Shown here piece after piece: positions 22,526 to 30,903 of a stretch of 43,368 nucleotides of DNA; positions within the stretch are counted from its first letter, which is position 1, and every line of letters starts with the position of its first letter. The notes under the pieces are model-generated. The model did not search any database. It had not been told where the DNA came from and saw only the letters and a program-made list of their open reading frames with translations. Source of the DNA: a virus. The stretch is from the IMG/VR virus record IMGVR_UViG_3300035670_000442, positions 1-43,368 of that record; one strand, 5' to 3'. Made by a program: the position numbers and the translations under genes.

Positions 22526-23830
22526 ATGCCAGCTAACACCAGCTTAACGCCTGTAGAGGCACTCAATAAGATCCTAGATAACCGGGTGGCGTCCACCCGG
22601 ATCACGGGTACCCGTACCCTTTCCAACATGGCCCTGGCCGGTCGGGTTGTGGAAGTCCGGAAGACCAATATAGACTGGCCGGTCGTCCTGGGTGGCGAGG
22701 TAGCCTCAGTAGGTTCAGTAGACGCTGACACCACTGGAACGGCTAGCGCGGATACCAAGGCTTGTAACCTGAAGATCGGGGGTTATCGGATCTTTCACCT
22801 GTTCGACTTGTCCCGGGTGGCCATCCAGGAAGCCCGCTCGGTTGGCCCTGGTGAACTGAGTAACCTTTTCGGTACTACCCTAGACATCGGTATCAATGCG
22901 ATCGCTCGTAAGCTAAACGGGTATATCTATACTGGCCTGGGTCAAACGGCCCAGGCTGAAGTAGTGGGCCTAGGTGCTGTCCTGGACAACGGGGCAACTT
23001 ATGCCACCATTGACCCGGCAACCTATGACTCCTGGAAGGCTATTGTTCTCCGGGGATCTTCTCGGGTGCTGACTGTGGGTACTGTGGCTAACTCAGCAGC
23101 CTATACGGTGACCTTTGGCGGGGTAGCCCTGACCTATACCTCGGATGCCAATGCTACCGAAGACGAGATCCTCCAGGGCCTCTATGATGTGATCTTGGCC
23201 TCTGAGGCTGCCCAGTACCTCAAGGTCTCCCCAGTGTTAGACCTGACTGGTAACACGATCACCCTGTTACTCAATAACCCTGAGGTTACTATTTCGGTAA
23301 CGGGTAACCTGACCCTTGGATCGGTGGTGACCACCAAGCGTGACATCACCCGGGCACTGATGCTAGACCTAGATCAGCGGGTGGCCATGTATGAACAGAT
23401 GTATGATACGGTGCTGACCCATCCGGCGATCGCCCGCAAGTACACTGAGGTCTTTGATACCCTGGGTATCCAGTCTGGGGCTTCCTTGATCGACCGCCGG
23501 GAACTTCGGGGTCTGCCCGCTGCTGACTTGGGTCACGGTGGCCGTTACTTCAATGGTTACCCGATCATCGAAGATCCCCAATGTCTCCGGGACTCCATGA
23601 TCACCCTGGATATGAACCAGGTAATGCTCAAGTGTTTCCTGTTAGACAACAGCCCAGCAAACCCTGATGCTATCTCTGGGGTGGCCATCAACCGGGCCTA
23701 TGGTATCCCGATCCACATCGCAGAGTTACCTAGCTCTAACAGTGCCAAGCGTACCTTTGAGATGTACGTGATGCCCCAGTTACAGGTAATGAACCGCCAA
23801 GCCGTCCAGGCTATCCGTGATCTGGCATAA
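22526..23830 (+). CDS. major capsid protein, HK97-like, with inserted domain
   Basis: 434 aa. N-terminal arm, then a helix with FGTTLDIGINAIARKL, and a C-terminal part with DTVLTHPAIARKYTEVF, DRRELRGLPAADLG and GIPIHIAEL that follow the HK97 capsid fold. Residues about 180-285 are a beta-rich insert (YTVTFGGVALTYTSDANATE...LLLNNPEVTISVTG) resembling repeats found in decorations and fibres; it probably projects from the capsomer. AAGGA precedes ATG 22526. A strong terminator follows, fitting heavy expression. Confidence 0.88.
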   Translation: MPANTSLTPVEALNKILDNRVASTRITGTRTLSNMALAGRVVEVRKTNIDWPVVLGGEVASVGSVDADTTGTASADTKACNLKIGGYRIFHLFDLSRVAIQEARSVGPGELSNLFGTTLDIGINAIARKLNGYIYTGLGQTAQAEVVGLGAVLDNGATYATIDPATYDSWKAIVLRGSSRVLTVGTVANSAAYTVTFGGVALTYTSDANATEDEILQGLYDVILASEAAQYLKVSPVLDLTGNTITLLLNNPEVTISVTGNLTLGSVVTTKRDITRALMLDLDQRVAMYEQMYDTVLTHPAIARKYTEVFDTLGIQSGASLIDRRELRGLPAADLGHGGRYFNGYPIIEDPQCLRDSMITLDMNQVMLKCFLLDNSPANPDAISGVAINRAYGIPIHIAELPSSNSAKRTFEMYVMPQLQVMNRQAVQAIRDLA

Positions 23831-23882
23831 GGTCTCCTGATACGCCCTGGGTTAACAGGACACAGGACACAGGAGACAGAGA

Positions 23883-23909
23883 GCCCCGGGTTTCCCGGGG
23901 TTTTTCTTT
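23883..23909 (+). terminator. intrinsic terminator after the capsid gene
   Basis: CCCCGGG-TTT-CCCGGGG (23884-23900) followed by TTTTTC. Separates the portal-capsid unit from the connector and tail unit. Confidence 0.92.
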
Positions 23910-23967
23910 ATGCTTGACCTAGGCCATACCAGAGGGATTCTAACTTTTCTAAGGCATTCTTTTCTAC

Positions 23968-24012
23968 TTGACGCGCTTTGATCGCTCAGGTATTTCTCTA
24001 TGGTTAACATAG
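23968..24012 (+). promoter_or_regulatory. candidate promoter for connector/tail genes
   Basis: TTGACG (23968-23973), 17 bp, TATTTC (23991-23996). A degenerate palindrome CTATGGTTAACATAG (23998-24012) covers the expected start site, a position suited to repression. Confidence 0.5.
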
Positions 24013-24041
24013 AGTATCCAGGGACGCCTTAGGGTAAACCC

Positions 24042-24383
24042 ATGACTATCTCCTTTGAACTGGGTTACCCAGATGACACCCTAGAGCCCATCCTGGAGGG
24101 CCAGAGGCTCCAAAGAACCACGGCCATCACATCTGAGCTAAGGGATGTCACCGATCAGCTCAAGGCGGCCATCCAGGATTCTATGGCCCAGGACGTTGGG
24201 GGTCTTAAGGTTGACTTTGACGCCCATATCGCCCAGGTGAAAACCGAGGGTACCCGGTTGTTACTGGAGCTGGCCCAGGTCTCCGGGCTACCCCTTAGGT
24301 ATGACAGGTTTTCAGGACGAACCTACCCAGAGGGTTCCCAGGCCTACCTGGGTAACCCGCTGTCAATCATCAGCTACGCCTAA
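24042..24383 (+). CDS. head-tail connector-like protein, 113 aa
   Basis: Helical protein (TTAITSELRDVTDQLKAAIQ, LLLELAQVSGL) placed right after the capsid gene, where head-completion proteins usually lie. No motif proves this. The ribosome site is TTAGGGTAAACCC, identical to that before the tape measure gene. Confidence 0.6.
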   Translation: MTISFELGYPDDTLEPILEGQRLQRTTAITSELRDVTDQLKAAIQDSMAQDVGGLKVDFDAHIAQVKTEGTRLLLELAQVSGLPLRYDRFSGRTYPEGSQAYLGNPLSIISYA

Positions 24384-24400
24384 CAACATAGGGTAAAAAG

Positions 24401-24946
24401 ATGACCGTTAACACCTATGGGGCTCTGTTTAGCCCCACCAAAATCACCCCAGCTATCCGTAGGGCTGCCGGTAAGGCCAGGGCATACGGAGAATACCGTA
24501 TCAAGGCCAGGACACCCATCCGGACGGGGCTGCTACATAGATCCTGGCAGGTGGATTTAGAGGGCTATGGGGTCAGGGTACGCAACAATACGCCCTATGC
24601 CATTTATAACGAGATGGGTACCCGGTACATGAGGGCTAGACCCATGGTCGCCCCAACCATACCAGAGATGCAAGCGGTATTCAAGACCGAGATCGGTCGG
24701 GAAGTCGGTAGATCCCTGGGTAACAAGATCCTAGGTGAACTCCGGTCTATCACGGCCCCAGGAGGCTACCGAGGCCTGACCGAGGGACGCCGATATATCA
24801 AGGGCAACCGAGGGTTCAGAACTAACCCGGATGTCATGCTGGAGTATACTGAACTGGCCAAGTTAAACCGGAGGTTCGGTAAAGCATTCCCAGCATTCCC
24901 GGGTCAGCTCCAGAGTCCTAAGGCCAACAGGGTAGGTGCCCGATGA
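24401..24946 (+). CDS. HK97 gp10-like head-tail/neck protein
   Basis: 181 aa, basic. [15 protein letters not shown] and [17 protein letters not shown] match the HK97 gp10 / tail-completion family (TGxLrxSw ... YaxxvE.Gt ... .ArPfl). These proteins sit at the neck. Overlaps the fibre gene by ATGA. Confidence 0.8.
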   Translation: MTVNTYGALFSPTKITPAIRRAAGKARAYGEYRIKARTPIRTGLLHRSWQVDLEGYGVRVRNNTPYAIYNEMGTRYMRARPMVAPTIPEMQAVFKTEIGREVGRSLGNKILGELRSITAPGGYRGLTEGRRYIKGNRGFRTNPDVMLEYTELAKLNRRFGKAFPAFPGQLQSPKANRVGAR

Positions 24947-26565
24947 TTAACCGCGTTTCTAGACTACCAGGGCCTCAGGGGCCTCAGGGGCCTCAGGGTG
25001 ACCCAGGGCCTCAAGGGCCTCAGGGTCTCCAGGGTCTCCAGGGTGACCCAGGGCCTCAGGGTCTCCAGGGTGACCCAGGGCCTCAGGGTCTCCAGGGTCT
25101 CCAGGGTCTCCAGGGTGACCCAGGGCCTCAGGGTCTCCAGGGTCTCCAGGGTCTCCAGGGTGACCCAGGGCCTCAAGGGCCTCAAGGGCCTCAGGGTCTC
25201 CAGGGTCTCCAGGGTCTCCAGGGTGACCCAGGGCCTCAGGGTCTCCAGGGTCTCCAGGGTCTCCAGGGTGACCCAGGGCCTCAAGGGCCTCAAGGGCCTC
25301 AGGGTCTCCAGGGTCTCCAGGGTCTCCAGGGTGACCCAGGGCCTCAGGGTCTCCAGGGTGACCCGGGGCCTCAAGGGCCTCAAGGGCCTCAGGGTCTCCA
25401 GGGTCTCCAGGGTGACCCGGGTACTACTGAGTTCTCAGGTCTTACTGACTTGGTTGCTACTGCTCTAACCAGCGGCAACAGCGGTAAGTCCATGGCGCTT
25501 ACGTGGGATAACACAGGGGAGACGCTGACGCTGACTCCTAGTCCGGTGTTTGACACTGTGACTATTGGGCAAAGTGTTGATGCTTCTGGAGTAAATACTG
25601 GTAAAGCTTTCCTCCCTAACTTTTACGCTAACACCAACAATGCACTTAGATTAGCCGGAGAACGGCTTCAGCACGGTAGCCGTATTCATAGCCTTACTGC
25701 GTCTACAGCGACTAACGCAGACAACGCTACAGGCTGGGATTACGATAACTTTGCTACCATCACGAACGGTCAGACTATAGAGTTTGATTTTACTGGGATT
25801 AGCTCAAATGGTTACACGTATTTAGGGGCGATAGACCTGATACTGGTGACAATGAGGTCTACGGGTGCTGTGTTGCCCTCGTCTATCTTTGTAGAGTACC
25901 GCAATAGCTCGAATGTTTGGGTGGCTATCGGTACAATGACCACGCCAGTTTACTCCAGCGGATCGGGTGCTCTTTATGTGCTGCAAAACCCCATCGGGCA
26001 GCAAACTTTTATCAGAGGGATGCGGTTTACCTTTACAGGTACAGGCACAATGTTGTGCGTTGCTACGGAATGGCACCCATCGAGAGCTTCAGCATCCGAT
26101 CCTGCAGAGTACATCCGCACATCCTCTCCCTCTCGCTTAAACGTTTACGCTCCATCCATTTGGTTGCGTGGTCAATCTTCATTCCCTCGAATCGAGATTG
26201 ATAGGGACGGGGGCTTTATCAGGGTAAATGCCGGGGGAGGGACACCAGGAATATCAACATTAGGTGGTGGGTTTTTGGAGGCAAACGCAACGACTCCGTC
26301 AACCTCAACAACTACTGGCGCTATACGTACGGCAGGCGGCATTGGATCCCAAGGTGCTGTTTACGCTGGTGGTGAAGTACAAGGTACTGAGTTTCGCATC
26401 GGTGGTACCAAGGTACTAGGAGCTAGGCAAACCGGATTTACCTTAGGCAGCGGTACTGAGGCCAAGGGTGCCATAGATGACACTACTATCACCCTTCAAG
26501 AGCTGGCCCAGCAGGTTATAGCCCTCAAGGCGGCCTTGGCAGCACACGGCATTATAGGGAGTTAA
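24943..26565 (+). CDS. collagen-like fibre protein
   Basis: 540 aa. Residues 10-160 are about fifty G-X-Y triplets (mostly GPQ, GLQ, GDP), which should form a trimeric collagen stalk. Residues about 165-500 are a beta-rich adhesin-like part, and the last 30 residues are helical ([17 protein letters not shown]), possibly a trimerisation end. The base composition of about 25440-26400 differs from the rest (more AT, fewer CCTGG words), so the head of the fibre looks imported. Likely a receptor-binding or neck fibre. Lengths of the repeat tract can vary in frame by slippage. Confidence 0.85.
   Translation: MINRVSRLPGPQGPQGPQGDPGPQGPQGLQGLQGDPGPQGLQGDPGPQGLQGLQGLQGDPGPQGLQGLQGLQGDPGPQGPQGPQGLQGLQGLQGDPGPQGLQGLQGLQGDPGPQGPQGPQGLQGLQGLQGDPGPQGLQGDPGPQGPQGPQGLQGLQGDPGTTEFSGLTDLVATALTSGNSGKSMALTWDNTGETLTLTPSPVFDTVTIGQSVDASGVNTGKAFLPNFYANTNNALRLAGERLQHGSRIHSLTASTATNADNATGWDYDNFATITNGQTIEFDFTGISSNGYTYLGAIDLILVTMRSTGAVLPSSIFVEYRNSSNVWVAIGTMTTPVYSSGSGALYVLQNPIGQQTFIRGMRFTFTGTGTMLCVATEWHPSRASASDPAEYIRTSSPSRLNVYAPSIWLRGQSSFPRIEIDRDGGFIRVNAGGGTPGISTLGGGFLEANATTPSTSTTTGAIRTAGGIGSQGAVYAGGEVQGTEFRIGGTKVLGARQTGFTLGSGTEAKGAIDDTTITLQELAQQVIALKAALAAHGIIGS
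24970..25422 (+). repeat. collagen-coding 9-bp repeat array
   Basis: Arrays of GGTCTCCAG and GGCCTCAAG-type units joined by GGTGACCCAGGG. Units are multiples of 9 bp and larger blocks recur exactly, so gain or loss of units keeps frame. All three forward frames and the reverse strand stay open across parts of it, a side effect of the repeat. Confidence 0.95.
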
Positions 26566-26567
26566 CC

Positions 26568-26939
26568 ATGAGCCAACTACAACAGACCATCGCAACAGCA
26601 ACAGCCCAGGTGCAACGAGCACTAGTCCTGGGACGCCTCAACATTGACTTTAATCAGTCGTCTTTCGGGCTTGATGGCTATTTTCGGAAACTCCTGGTGA
26701 TAGATGGAGAACAGGTACCTGACCGGGTATTTGGCCCAGAGACACACCGAGTCTACCAGTCCGAGGACGAGTTCCGCCAAGCCATCAGGGATGCCGTGAC
26801 CATCAATGCACAGCTACAACAGCTACAGGCGGGAATAACTCAAGATCCGTCGTTGATGGTCGACTTGATCGCTGCCCTGATGTTTGGCCTATACGCTGCT
26901 GACCTATTGGCTGCTGATAACCCCGAGGTATTTGAATGA
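26568..26939 (+). CDS. hypothetical protein, 123 aa, fibre-associated
   Basis: Helical ends flank a small strand region (FRKLLVIDGEQVPDR). Two nt after the fibre gene and overlapping the next start, it may be a fibre chaperone or connector; function unknown. Confidence 0.65.
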   Translation: MSQLQQTIATATAQVQRALVLGRLNIDFNQSSFGLDGYFRKLLVIDGEQVPDRVFGPETHRVYQSEDEFRQAIRDAVTINAQLQQLQAGITQDPSLMVDLIAALMFGLYAADLLAADNPEVFE

Positions 26940-27310
26940 CCTACCAAGCTTACTGGGTATACGATGATGGTACCGATGGCTTAATGGTCACCATTGGTAC
27001 CTATGACCTACAGGGTAACCTGGTGGGTAATCACGCGGCAACTGGCCTAGGTGCTGGTCAATACGGGGCTCTACTTACCCTGGACACCCAAGGGGGACGC
27101 CTGACAGTCACAGGGGGCTCCAGTGACCCAGTACACTCTGGTTACCCCGGTTCAGAGCGGTCTAACATAGATCGCCTGGTTTCTTTGGCTGAGGCTGATG
27201 AGTCTGTCACCCCAGACAGGTACCAGAAGATAGCCCGAGGTACCGAGGACATCCTATTGGATAAACAAGTTACCTCTACAGGCCCAGGCTACCTGGAGGT
27301 TACCGGATGA
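26936..27310 (+). CDS. hypothetical protein, 124 aa
   Basis: Beta-rich, acidic protein (MTYQAYWVYDDGTDGLMVTI) of unknown role, coupled by 4-nt overlaps on both sides. Its place in the fibre/connector block suggests a virion protein. Confidence 0.65.
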   Translation: MTYQAYWVYDDGTDGLMVTIGTYDLQGNLVGNHAATGLGAGQYGALLTLDTQGGRLTVTGGSSDPVHSGYPGSERSNIDRLVSLAEADESVTPDRYQKIARGTEDILLDKQVTSTGPGYLEVTG

Positions 27311-27459
27311 CCTGGATACATTTGTATTACCGGCAGACAGGGGACATTATCAGGCTACCTGGGGAGAACCTACAGGTATCTATAGAACCTCGGGTCTACA
27401 CCGTAGACATAGAAATACCAACCTATGAGGTAGACCTGGATGATACGCCGGATCGCTGA
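27307..27459 (+). CDS. small hypothetical protein, 50 aa
   Basis: Begins MTWIHLYYRQTGDIIRLPG and consists of strands with little helix. Start overlaps the previous stop (ATGA) and its end overlaps the next gene by 20 nt. Function unknown. Confidence 0.6.
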   Translation: MTWIHLYYRQTGDIIRLPGENLQVSIEPRVYTVDIEIPTYEVDLDDTPDR

Positions 27460-27763
27460 TGTCATCACGGGGGATGAGTACACCTTTAAGCTTAGCGCTA
27501 GCCTCGGGGGAACACCACTACCGGGGGCTACCGAGGTCTACGCGGTACTGACAGACCGGGGAACCCCTATAACCTCTGTTATCACTGGGACTCACAATGG
27601 GACTAACTGGGACGTGGTTTTTCCCGAGGTAGAGACCCTTAAGCTACTATCAGACCCTCAGGACAAGCAGAGTCCCCTGAAGTATAAAAAAGTAACCCTA
27701 GAGGTGGAGATCGGGGGCCAGACTTGGCATTCCGATCTTACCGTGGGCCAGGGGGTTCTATGA
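27440..27763 (+). CDS. hypothetical virion protein, 107 aa
   Basis: Begins MIRRIADVITGDEYTFKLSA; an immunoglobulin-like beta sandwich is suggested by alternating strands (TEVYAVLTDRG, TNWDVVFPEVE, KYKKVTLEVEIGG). The pattern resembles baseplate-upper-like or connector modules. Coupled by ATGA to the next gene. Confidence 0.65.
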   Translation: MIRRIADVITGDEYTFKLSASLGGTPLPGATEVYAVLTDRGTPITSVITGTHNGTNWDVVFPEVETLKLLSDPQDKQSPLKYKKVTLEVEIGGQTWHSDLTVGQGVL

Positions 27764-28098
27764 CCTTAGGCGATCGCATGGTACCCCTGAGGCAACGCCT
27801 AGGCTCCCTGGAGTCACGCCTGGGCCTACGCACCTACCGGGACATCCGGGTAAGTTCAGGTCAGACCTGGAACCTCAGGGTAGTAACGGTTAATCCTCGG
27901 GACGTTGGTACCTGGCTAACCCAGAGCATCCAGGTTGTAGGGGATGAACTGGTAGTATCCGGCATTGACCGGGACATTCCCAAGGAAACTATAGAATCCC
28001 AGGAGTACACTATTGACAACGTGACCCATAGGTGCTTATGGGTTGACGACCGTAACCCGGTGGAATGGATAGCCTACCTTAAGCCAATGACAACATAG
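27760..28098 (+). CDS. hypothetical virion protein, 112 aa
   Basis: ATG 27760 overlaps the preceding stop. N-terminal helix with two similar turns (MVPLRQRLGSLESRLG), then a beta-rich domain (WNLRVVTVNPRDVG). Possibly a neck or tail-terminator component by position. Confidence 0.6.
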   Translation: MTLGDRMVPLRQRLGSLESRLGLRTYRDIRVSSGQTWNLRVVTVNPRDVGTWLTQSIQVVGDELVVSGIDRDIPKETIESQEYTIDNVTHRCLWVDDRNPVEWIAYLKPMTT

Positions 28099-28107
28099 GG
28101 TAAAACC

Positions 28108-28662
28108 ATGAAGCTTAGTCTATGGCCCTCAGAGTTTAGAGGGTGGCTAGGGGATCGCCTACAGATCACCTGGGGCACCCAAGATCCCCCGTTGGGTGTC
28201 CTTCTGGGTACCTTACCACACCCAGAGTACCTGGCCTACACTGGGGATACCTCAGCGGGTGACCGGGCTACCATGGTACAGCCTTTACACCTGATGGCCC
28301 GATACACCCCCGAGGAACACCACGGGCTACCATACAACCTGTTTAACGCCCTGTATCAAGGGCTATCCCTGGAGATCCTGAAGCGTCTACACCTGGTTAA
28401 CGGGGACATCCTTGACGTGACCCTAGACCCGGTAGAATCACCCATCAATACCAGGGTTCCCGAGGATGCCCAGGGGGGTCTGTTGGTACAGATGACCTGG
28501 GCCATACGGGTAACATTCTATGCTTCCCCCGAGGTCTACCCAGGGTTTAACCAGACCCCTGATACACCCTATGATCTCCAGACGTTGGCAGTGGGGATCT
28601 GGCGATCGCACGGTCACACCCCAGATGTCCTAGATTTCGCCCAGGACATCACAGAGCCTTAG
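28108..28662 (+). CDS. hypothetical protein before the sheath, 184 aa
   Basis: Begins MKLSLWPSEFRGWLGDRLQI. Mixed alpha-beta protein with no recognised motif. The slot just before the sheath gene is the usual place for the tail terminator in contractile phages, so that role is possible. CATAGGGTAAAACC precedes ATG 28108. Confidence 0.65.
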   Translation: MKLSLWPSEFRGWLGDRLQITWGTQDPPLGVLLGTLPHPEYLAYTGDTSAGDRATMVQPLHLMARYTPEEHHGLPYNLFNALYQGLSLEILKRLHLVNGDILDVTLDPVESPINTRVPEDAQGGLLVQMTWAIRVTFYASPEVYPGFNQTPDTPYDLQTLAVGIWRSHGHTPDVLDFAQDITEP

Positions 28663-28724
28663 GGACACCCTGGGGCCCCTAGGGTTACCCTTAGGGACAC
28701 CTTAGGGAAAACCCTAGAGGCCCT

Positions 28725-29930
28725 ATGACGCTTAACCTGACCCCTCGGACTGTACCGGGGACTTACATTAACGAGACCCAAGCGGGGGCCATCCCGGCGT
28801 CCCTGGCCACCCATGACACCGTGTACATGCTGGGTACTGCCAGCCAAGGCCCGGAGAACCAAAAAACGCTGGTGGTAGACCTGGAGGACTTTGATAATGT
28901 CTTCGGGAATACTGCCCCTTCCCGGAAAGCAGTAGCGCTGTTTTTCGCCCAGCGTACTGGGACGGGTCTATACTTCCTGAATGTGGCGGCCGCCGGGGCC
29001 TACCCCACAGTAGCAGAGATCACCACGGCCCTCGGTACCTTTGTTACCGAAGATGCCCAGGGTTTTCTGATTTGCCCTGAGTTCTACCAGGCCACGGGTA
29101 CCGGTGGTTCCCTGGAAGGTCTCCATGATGAGGTGGCCTTGGCCTGTGAGGCTCACTGTGCAGATACCCGGTTTTACTGGGTGCACCTGGTGGACTGTAG
29201 CCCCACGGTAGCCACGGCGGCTAATGTGGTCACGGCTTCCGAGGCTGAGCGGGCTGCCCTAGCTTCCCCCCTGGGACACTCAGCCTATTATCTACCCTAC
29301 TTGGTGTTAGCCGATGACTCCCAGGTAGCGCCTAGCCCTGCGATCGCAGGGGTGGCTGTACGTCGCTTCCGTACCGAGGGCTACCGTCAGCCACCCGCTG
29401 GGGTCAAGTACCCCATCTATGGGATCTCAGGGGTCTCCAAAGAGATCACCGATAAAACCCAGGGCGAACTGAACCCCGACGGGATCAATGTGATCCGCCG
29501 GTTGCCCCGTAAAGGCGTGGTCATCTGGGCAGCCCGGACACTGTCCACCCTACCTCTCTACCGCCACCTAAATGGCCGGGTAGTCCTAAACGTCCTAGCG
29601 GGTACCTACCGGAGTGCCTTTGATGAACTACTCCTGAGTGCTGTTGATGGCCTCGGGGAAGTTTTTGGCGTTCTCAAGGCCACAGCGGTTGCCATCCTAG
29701 AACCCCTGAGGTTAGCTGGGGCTATCTACGGGTCAACCCCCGAGGAAGCCTACCGGGTGGTCTGCGATCGCACCAACAACCCCGGGATCCTACTGGATGC
29801 TGGTGAGGTCAACCTAGACATCTATGTCAAGGTGTCACCTACCCTGGAGTTCCTGAACATCCGGCTAAACCGGGTTTCTCTGACCACTGACCTCAACACC
29901 CTGTTAGAGCCTAGCACCCTAGGGGCCTAG
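28725..29930 (+). CDS. contractile tail sheath protein
   Basis: 401 aa. PGTYINETQAGAIPASLATH at the start, a central variable domain, then GVAVRRFRTEGYRQPPAG, and the C-terminal INVIRRLPRKGVVIWAARTL typical of phage sheaths, with a final domain (ILLDAGEVNLDIYVKVSP) that exchanges strands between subunits. This makes the phage a myovirus. The leader contains two tandem TTAGGGA-type boxes, TTAGGGACACC and TTAGGGAAAACC. Confidence 0.93.
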   Translation: MTLNLTPRTVPGTYINETQAGAIPASLATHDTVYMLGTASQGPENQKTLVVDLEDFDNVFGNTAPSRKAVALFFAQRTGTGLYFLNVAAAGAYPTVAEITTALGTFVTEDAQGFLICPEFYQATGTGGSLEGLHDEVALACEAHCADTRFYWVHLVDCSPTVATAANVVTASEAERAALASPLGHSAYYLPYLVLADDSQVAPSPAIAGVAVRRFRTEGYRQPPAGVKYPIYGISGVSKEITDKTQGELNPDGINVIRRLPRKGVVIWAARTLSTLPLYRHLNGRVVLNVLAGTYRSAFDELLLSAVDGLGEVFGVLKATAVAILEPLRLAGAIYGSTPEEAYRVVCDRTNNPGILLDAGEVNLDIYVKVSPTLEFLNIRLNRVSLTTDLNTLLEPSTLGA

Positions 29931-29935
29931 ATCAA

Positions 29936-29973
29936 CCCATAGGTTCCCTAGTTTATCCCTGGGAACCTATGGG
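29936..29973 (+). repeat. 13-bp stem hairpin between sheath and tube genes
   Basis: CCCATAGGTTCCC pairs perfectly with GGGAACCTATGGG around TAGTTTATCCCT. No T-run. A processing site or stability element could set the ratio of sheath to tube mRNA. The loop shares TATCCCT with the hairpin at 18180-18215. Confidence 0.85.
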
Positions 29974-30001
29974 GACACCTTAGGGAAAACCCCAGACACC
30001 T

Positions 30002-30433
30002 ATGCTAAAACCGATCTCCCAGAAACAGTTCCTGGTGACCATTAACCAGGCCCAGGCATACTTTACCAAGGTCTCAGGTATTCAAGAATCCTGGGGAACT
30101 GTCCAATACAACGACGGACAGACTGGTCAAGTACGGAAACACACTGACTTTCTCGAGGTAGCCGATGTTACCTTGAGTAAGCCCTATGACCCGGCAGCTG
30201 ACCAGAGCCTTATCGAGTACCTACGGGGCCTCAAGACCACGGGGGAACGGGTAACGATCCCGGTACAACCTGTGGGTACCGGGTACCAAGCGGATGCTAT
30301 TGATGGCGCTAAGACCTTAGTGTTGTCCGAGTGTGACCTGATCAGTATCACCTACCCCTCGGTAGACCGTGAGGCCTCAGCCATGGCCATGTTAGAGATC
30401 GTGGTTAACCCTCAGCAGGTAGTATTCCAGTAA
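30002..30433 (+). CDS. tail tube protein
   Basis: 143 aa, the usual size. FLVTINQAQAYFTKVSGIQES and TDFLEVADVTLSKPYDPAAD match the T4 gp19-like tube family, which stacks in hexamer rings inside the sheath. Confidence 0.9.
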   Translation: MLKPISQKQFLVTINQAQAYFTKVSGIQESWGTVQYNDGQTGQVRKHTDFLEVADVTLSKPYDPAADQSLIEYLRGLKTTGERVTIPVQPVGTGYQADAIDGAKTLVLSECDLISITYPSVDREASAMAMLEIVVNPQQVVFQ

Positions 30434-30437
30434 TCCT

Positions 30438-30737
30438 ATGAAGCCTAAAATGAATGACCAAGGCCAGGTCAAGGTTACCCTGGGTAACACAGAGGTAACC
30501 CTAAGGCCGCCCACCCTGGCAGACCTGGAGACCATCGAGCTAGCCGCTGAGTCCTGCCAGTCCAAGGTAAGACTGACGGTTAAGACGTTCCTAGCGATCG
30601 CCTTAGATCCCCATCCTACCGAGGATGAGATCATGAGTATGGGGGCTGAGGTAGTGGAGGCCATGGCGGACGCCCTGGGTCTCTTTCCAGTTTTCAGTGA
30701 TACCCGGAGACCCTCCAGCGTACGTAGTGGCCGGTAG
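30438..30737 (+). CDS. tail assembly chaperone, short form
   Basis: 99 aa, between tube and tape measure genes as expected. TEVTLRPPTLADLETIELAAE resembles the N-terminal part of tail chaperones. Its last 41 nt overlap an ORF in the +1 frame, suggesting that a minority of ribosomes shift to make a longer chaperone, as in many tailed phages. Confidence 0.8.
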   Translation: MKPKMNDQGQVKVTLGNTEVTLRPPTLADLETIELAAESCQSKVRLTVKTFLAIALDPHPTEDEIMSMGAEVVEAMADALGLFPVFSDTRRPSSVRSGR

Positions 30738-30894
30738 GGGATTCACCCGGCATGATCTTCTAGTGTCCTTGATAGCCGCCTGTGGTCACCAGTTGACCCA
30801 GGCCTATTGGGCTGCTCTGGGTCAACCCCTGTGGCGTGTCATAGAGGCTATAGAGGCCCTGATAGAACTTGAGGAATCCAGGGGTACGCCTTAG
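30697..30894 (+). CDS. tail assembly chaperone extension (probably via frameshift)
   Basis: Given as the open frame with its first possible start (GTG 30697), but it has no ribosome site and its frame is open well upstream. More likely it is translated as a C-terminal extension of the 99-aa chaperone. Helical (DLLVSLIAACGHQLTQAYW, VIEAIEALIELEE). Confidence 0.65.
   Translation: MIPGDPPAYVVAGRGFTRHDLLVSLIAACGHQLTQAYWAALGQPLWRVIEAIEALIELEESRGTP
30711..30716 (+). other. candidate programmed +1 frameshift site
   Basis: In the chaperone overlap the frame-0 codons CCC TCC could allow the proline tRNA to slip +1 onto CCT and continue with CCA GCG in the extension frame. The frame relation (+1 or -2) is certain; the exact site is inference. 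Confidence 0.4.
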
Positions 30895-30903
30895 GGTAAA
30901 CCC

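Noticed and set aside
24964-25468. Long ORFs in other frames over the collagen tract
   Set aside because: They are side products of the 9-bp repeats, giving monotonous LETL or VSRV strings.
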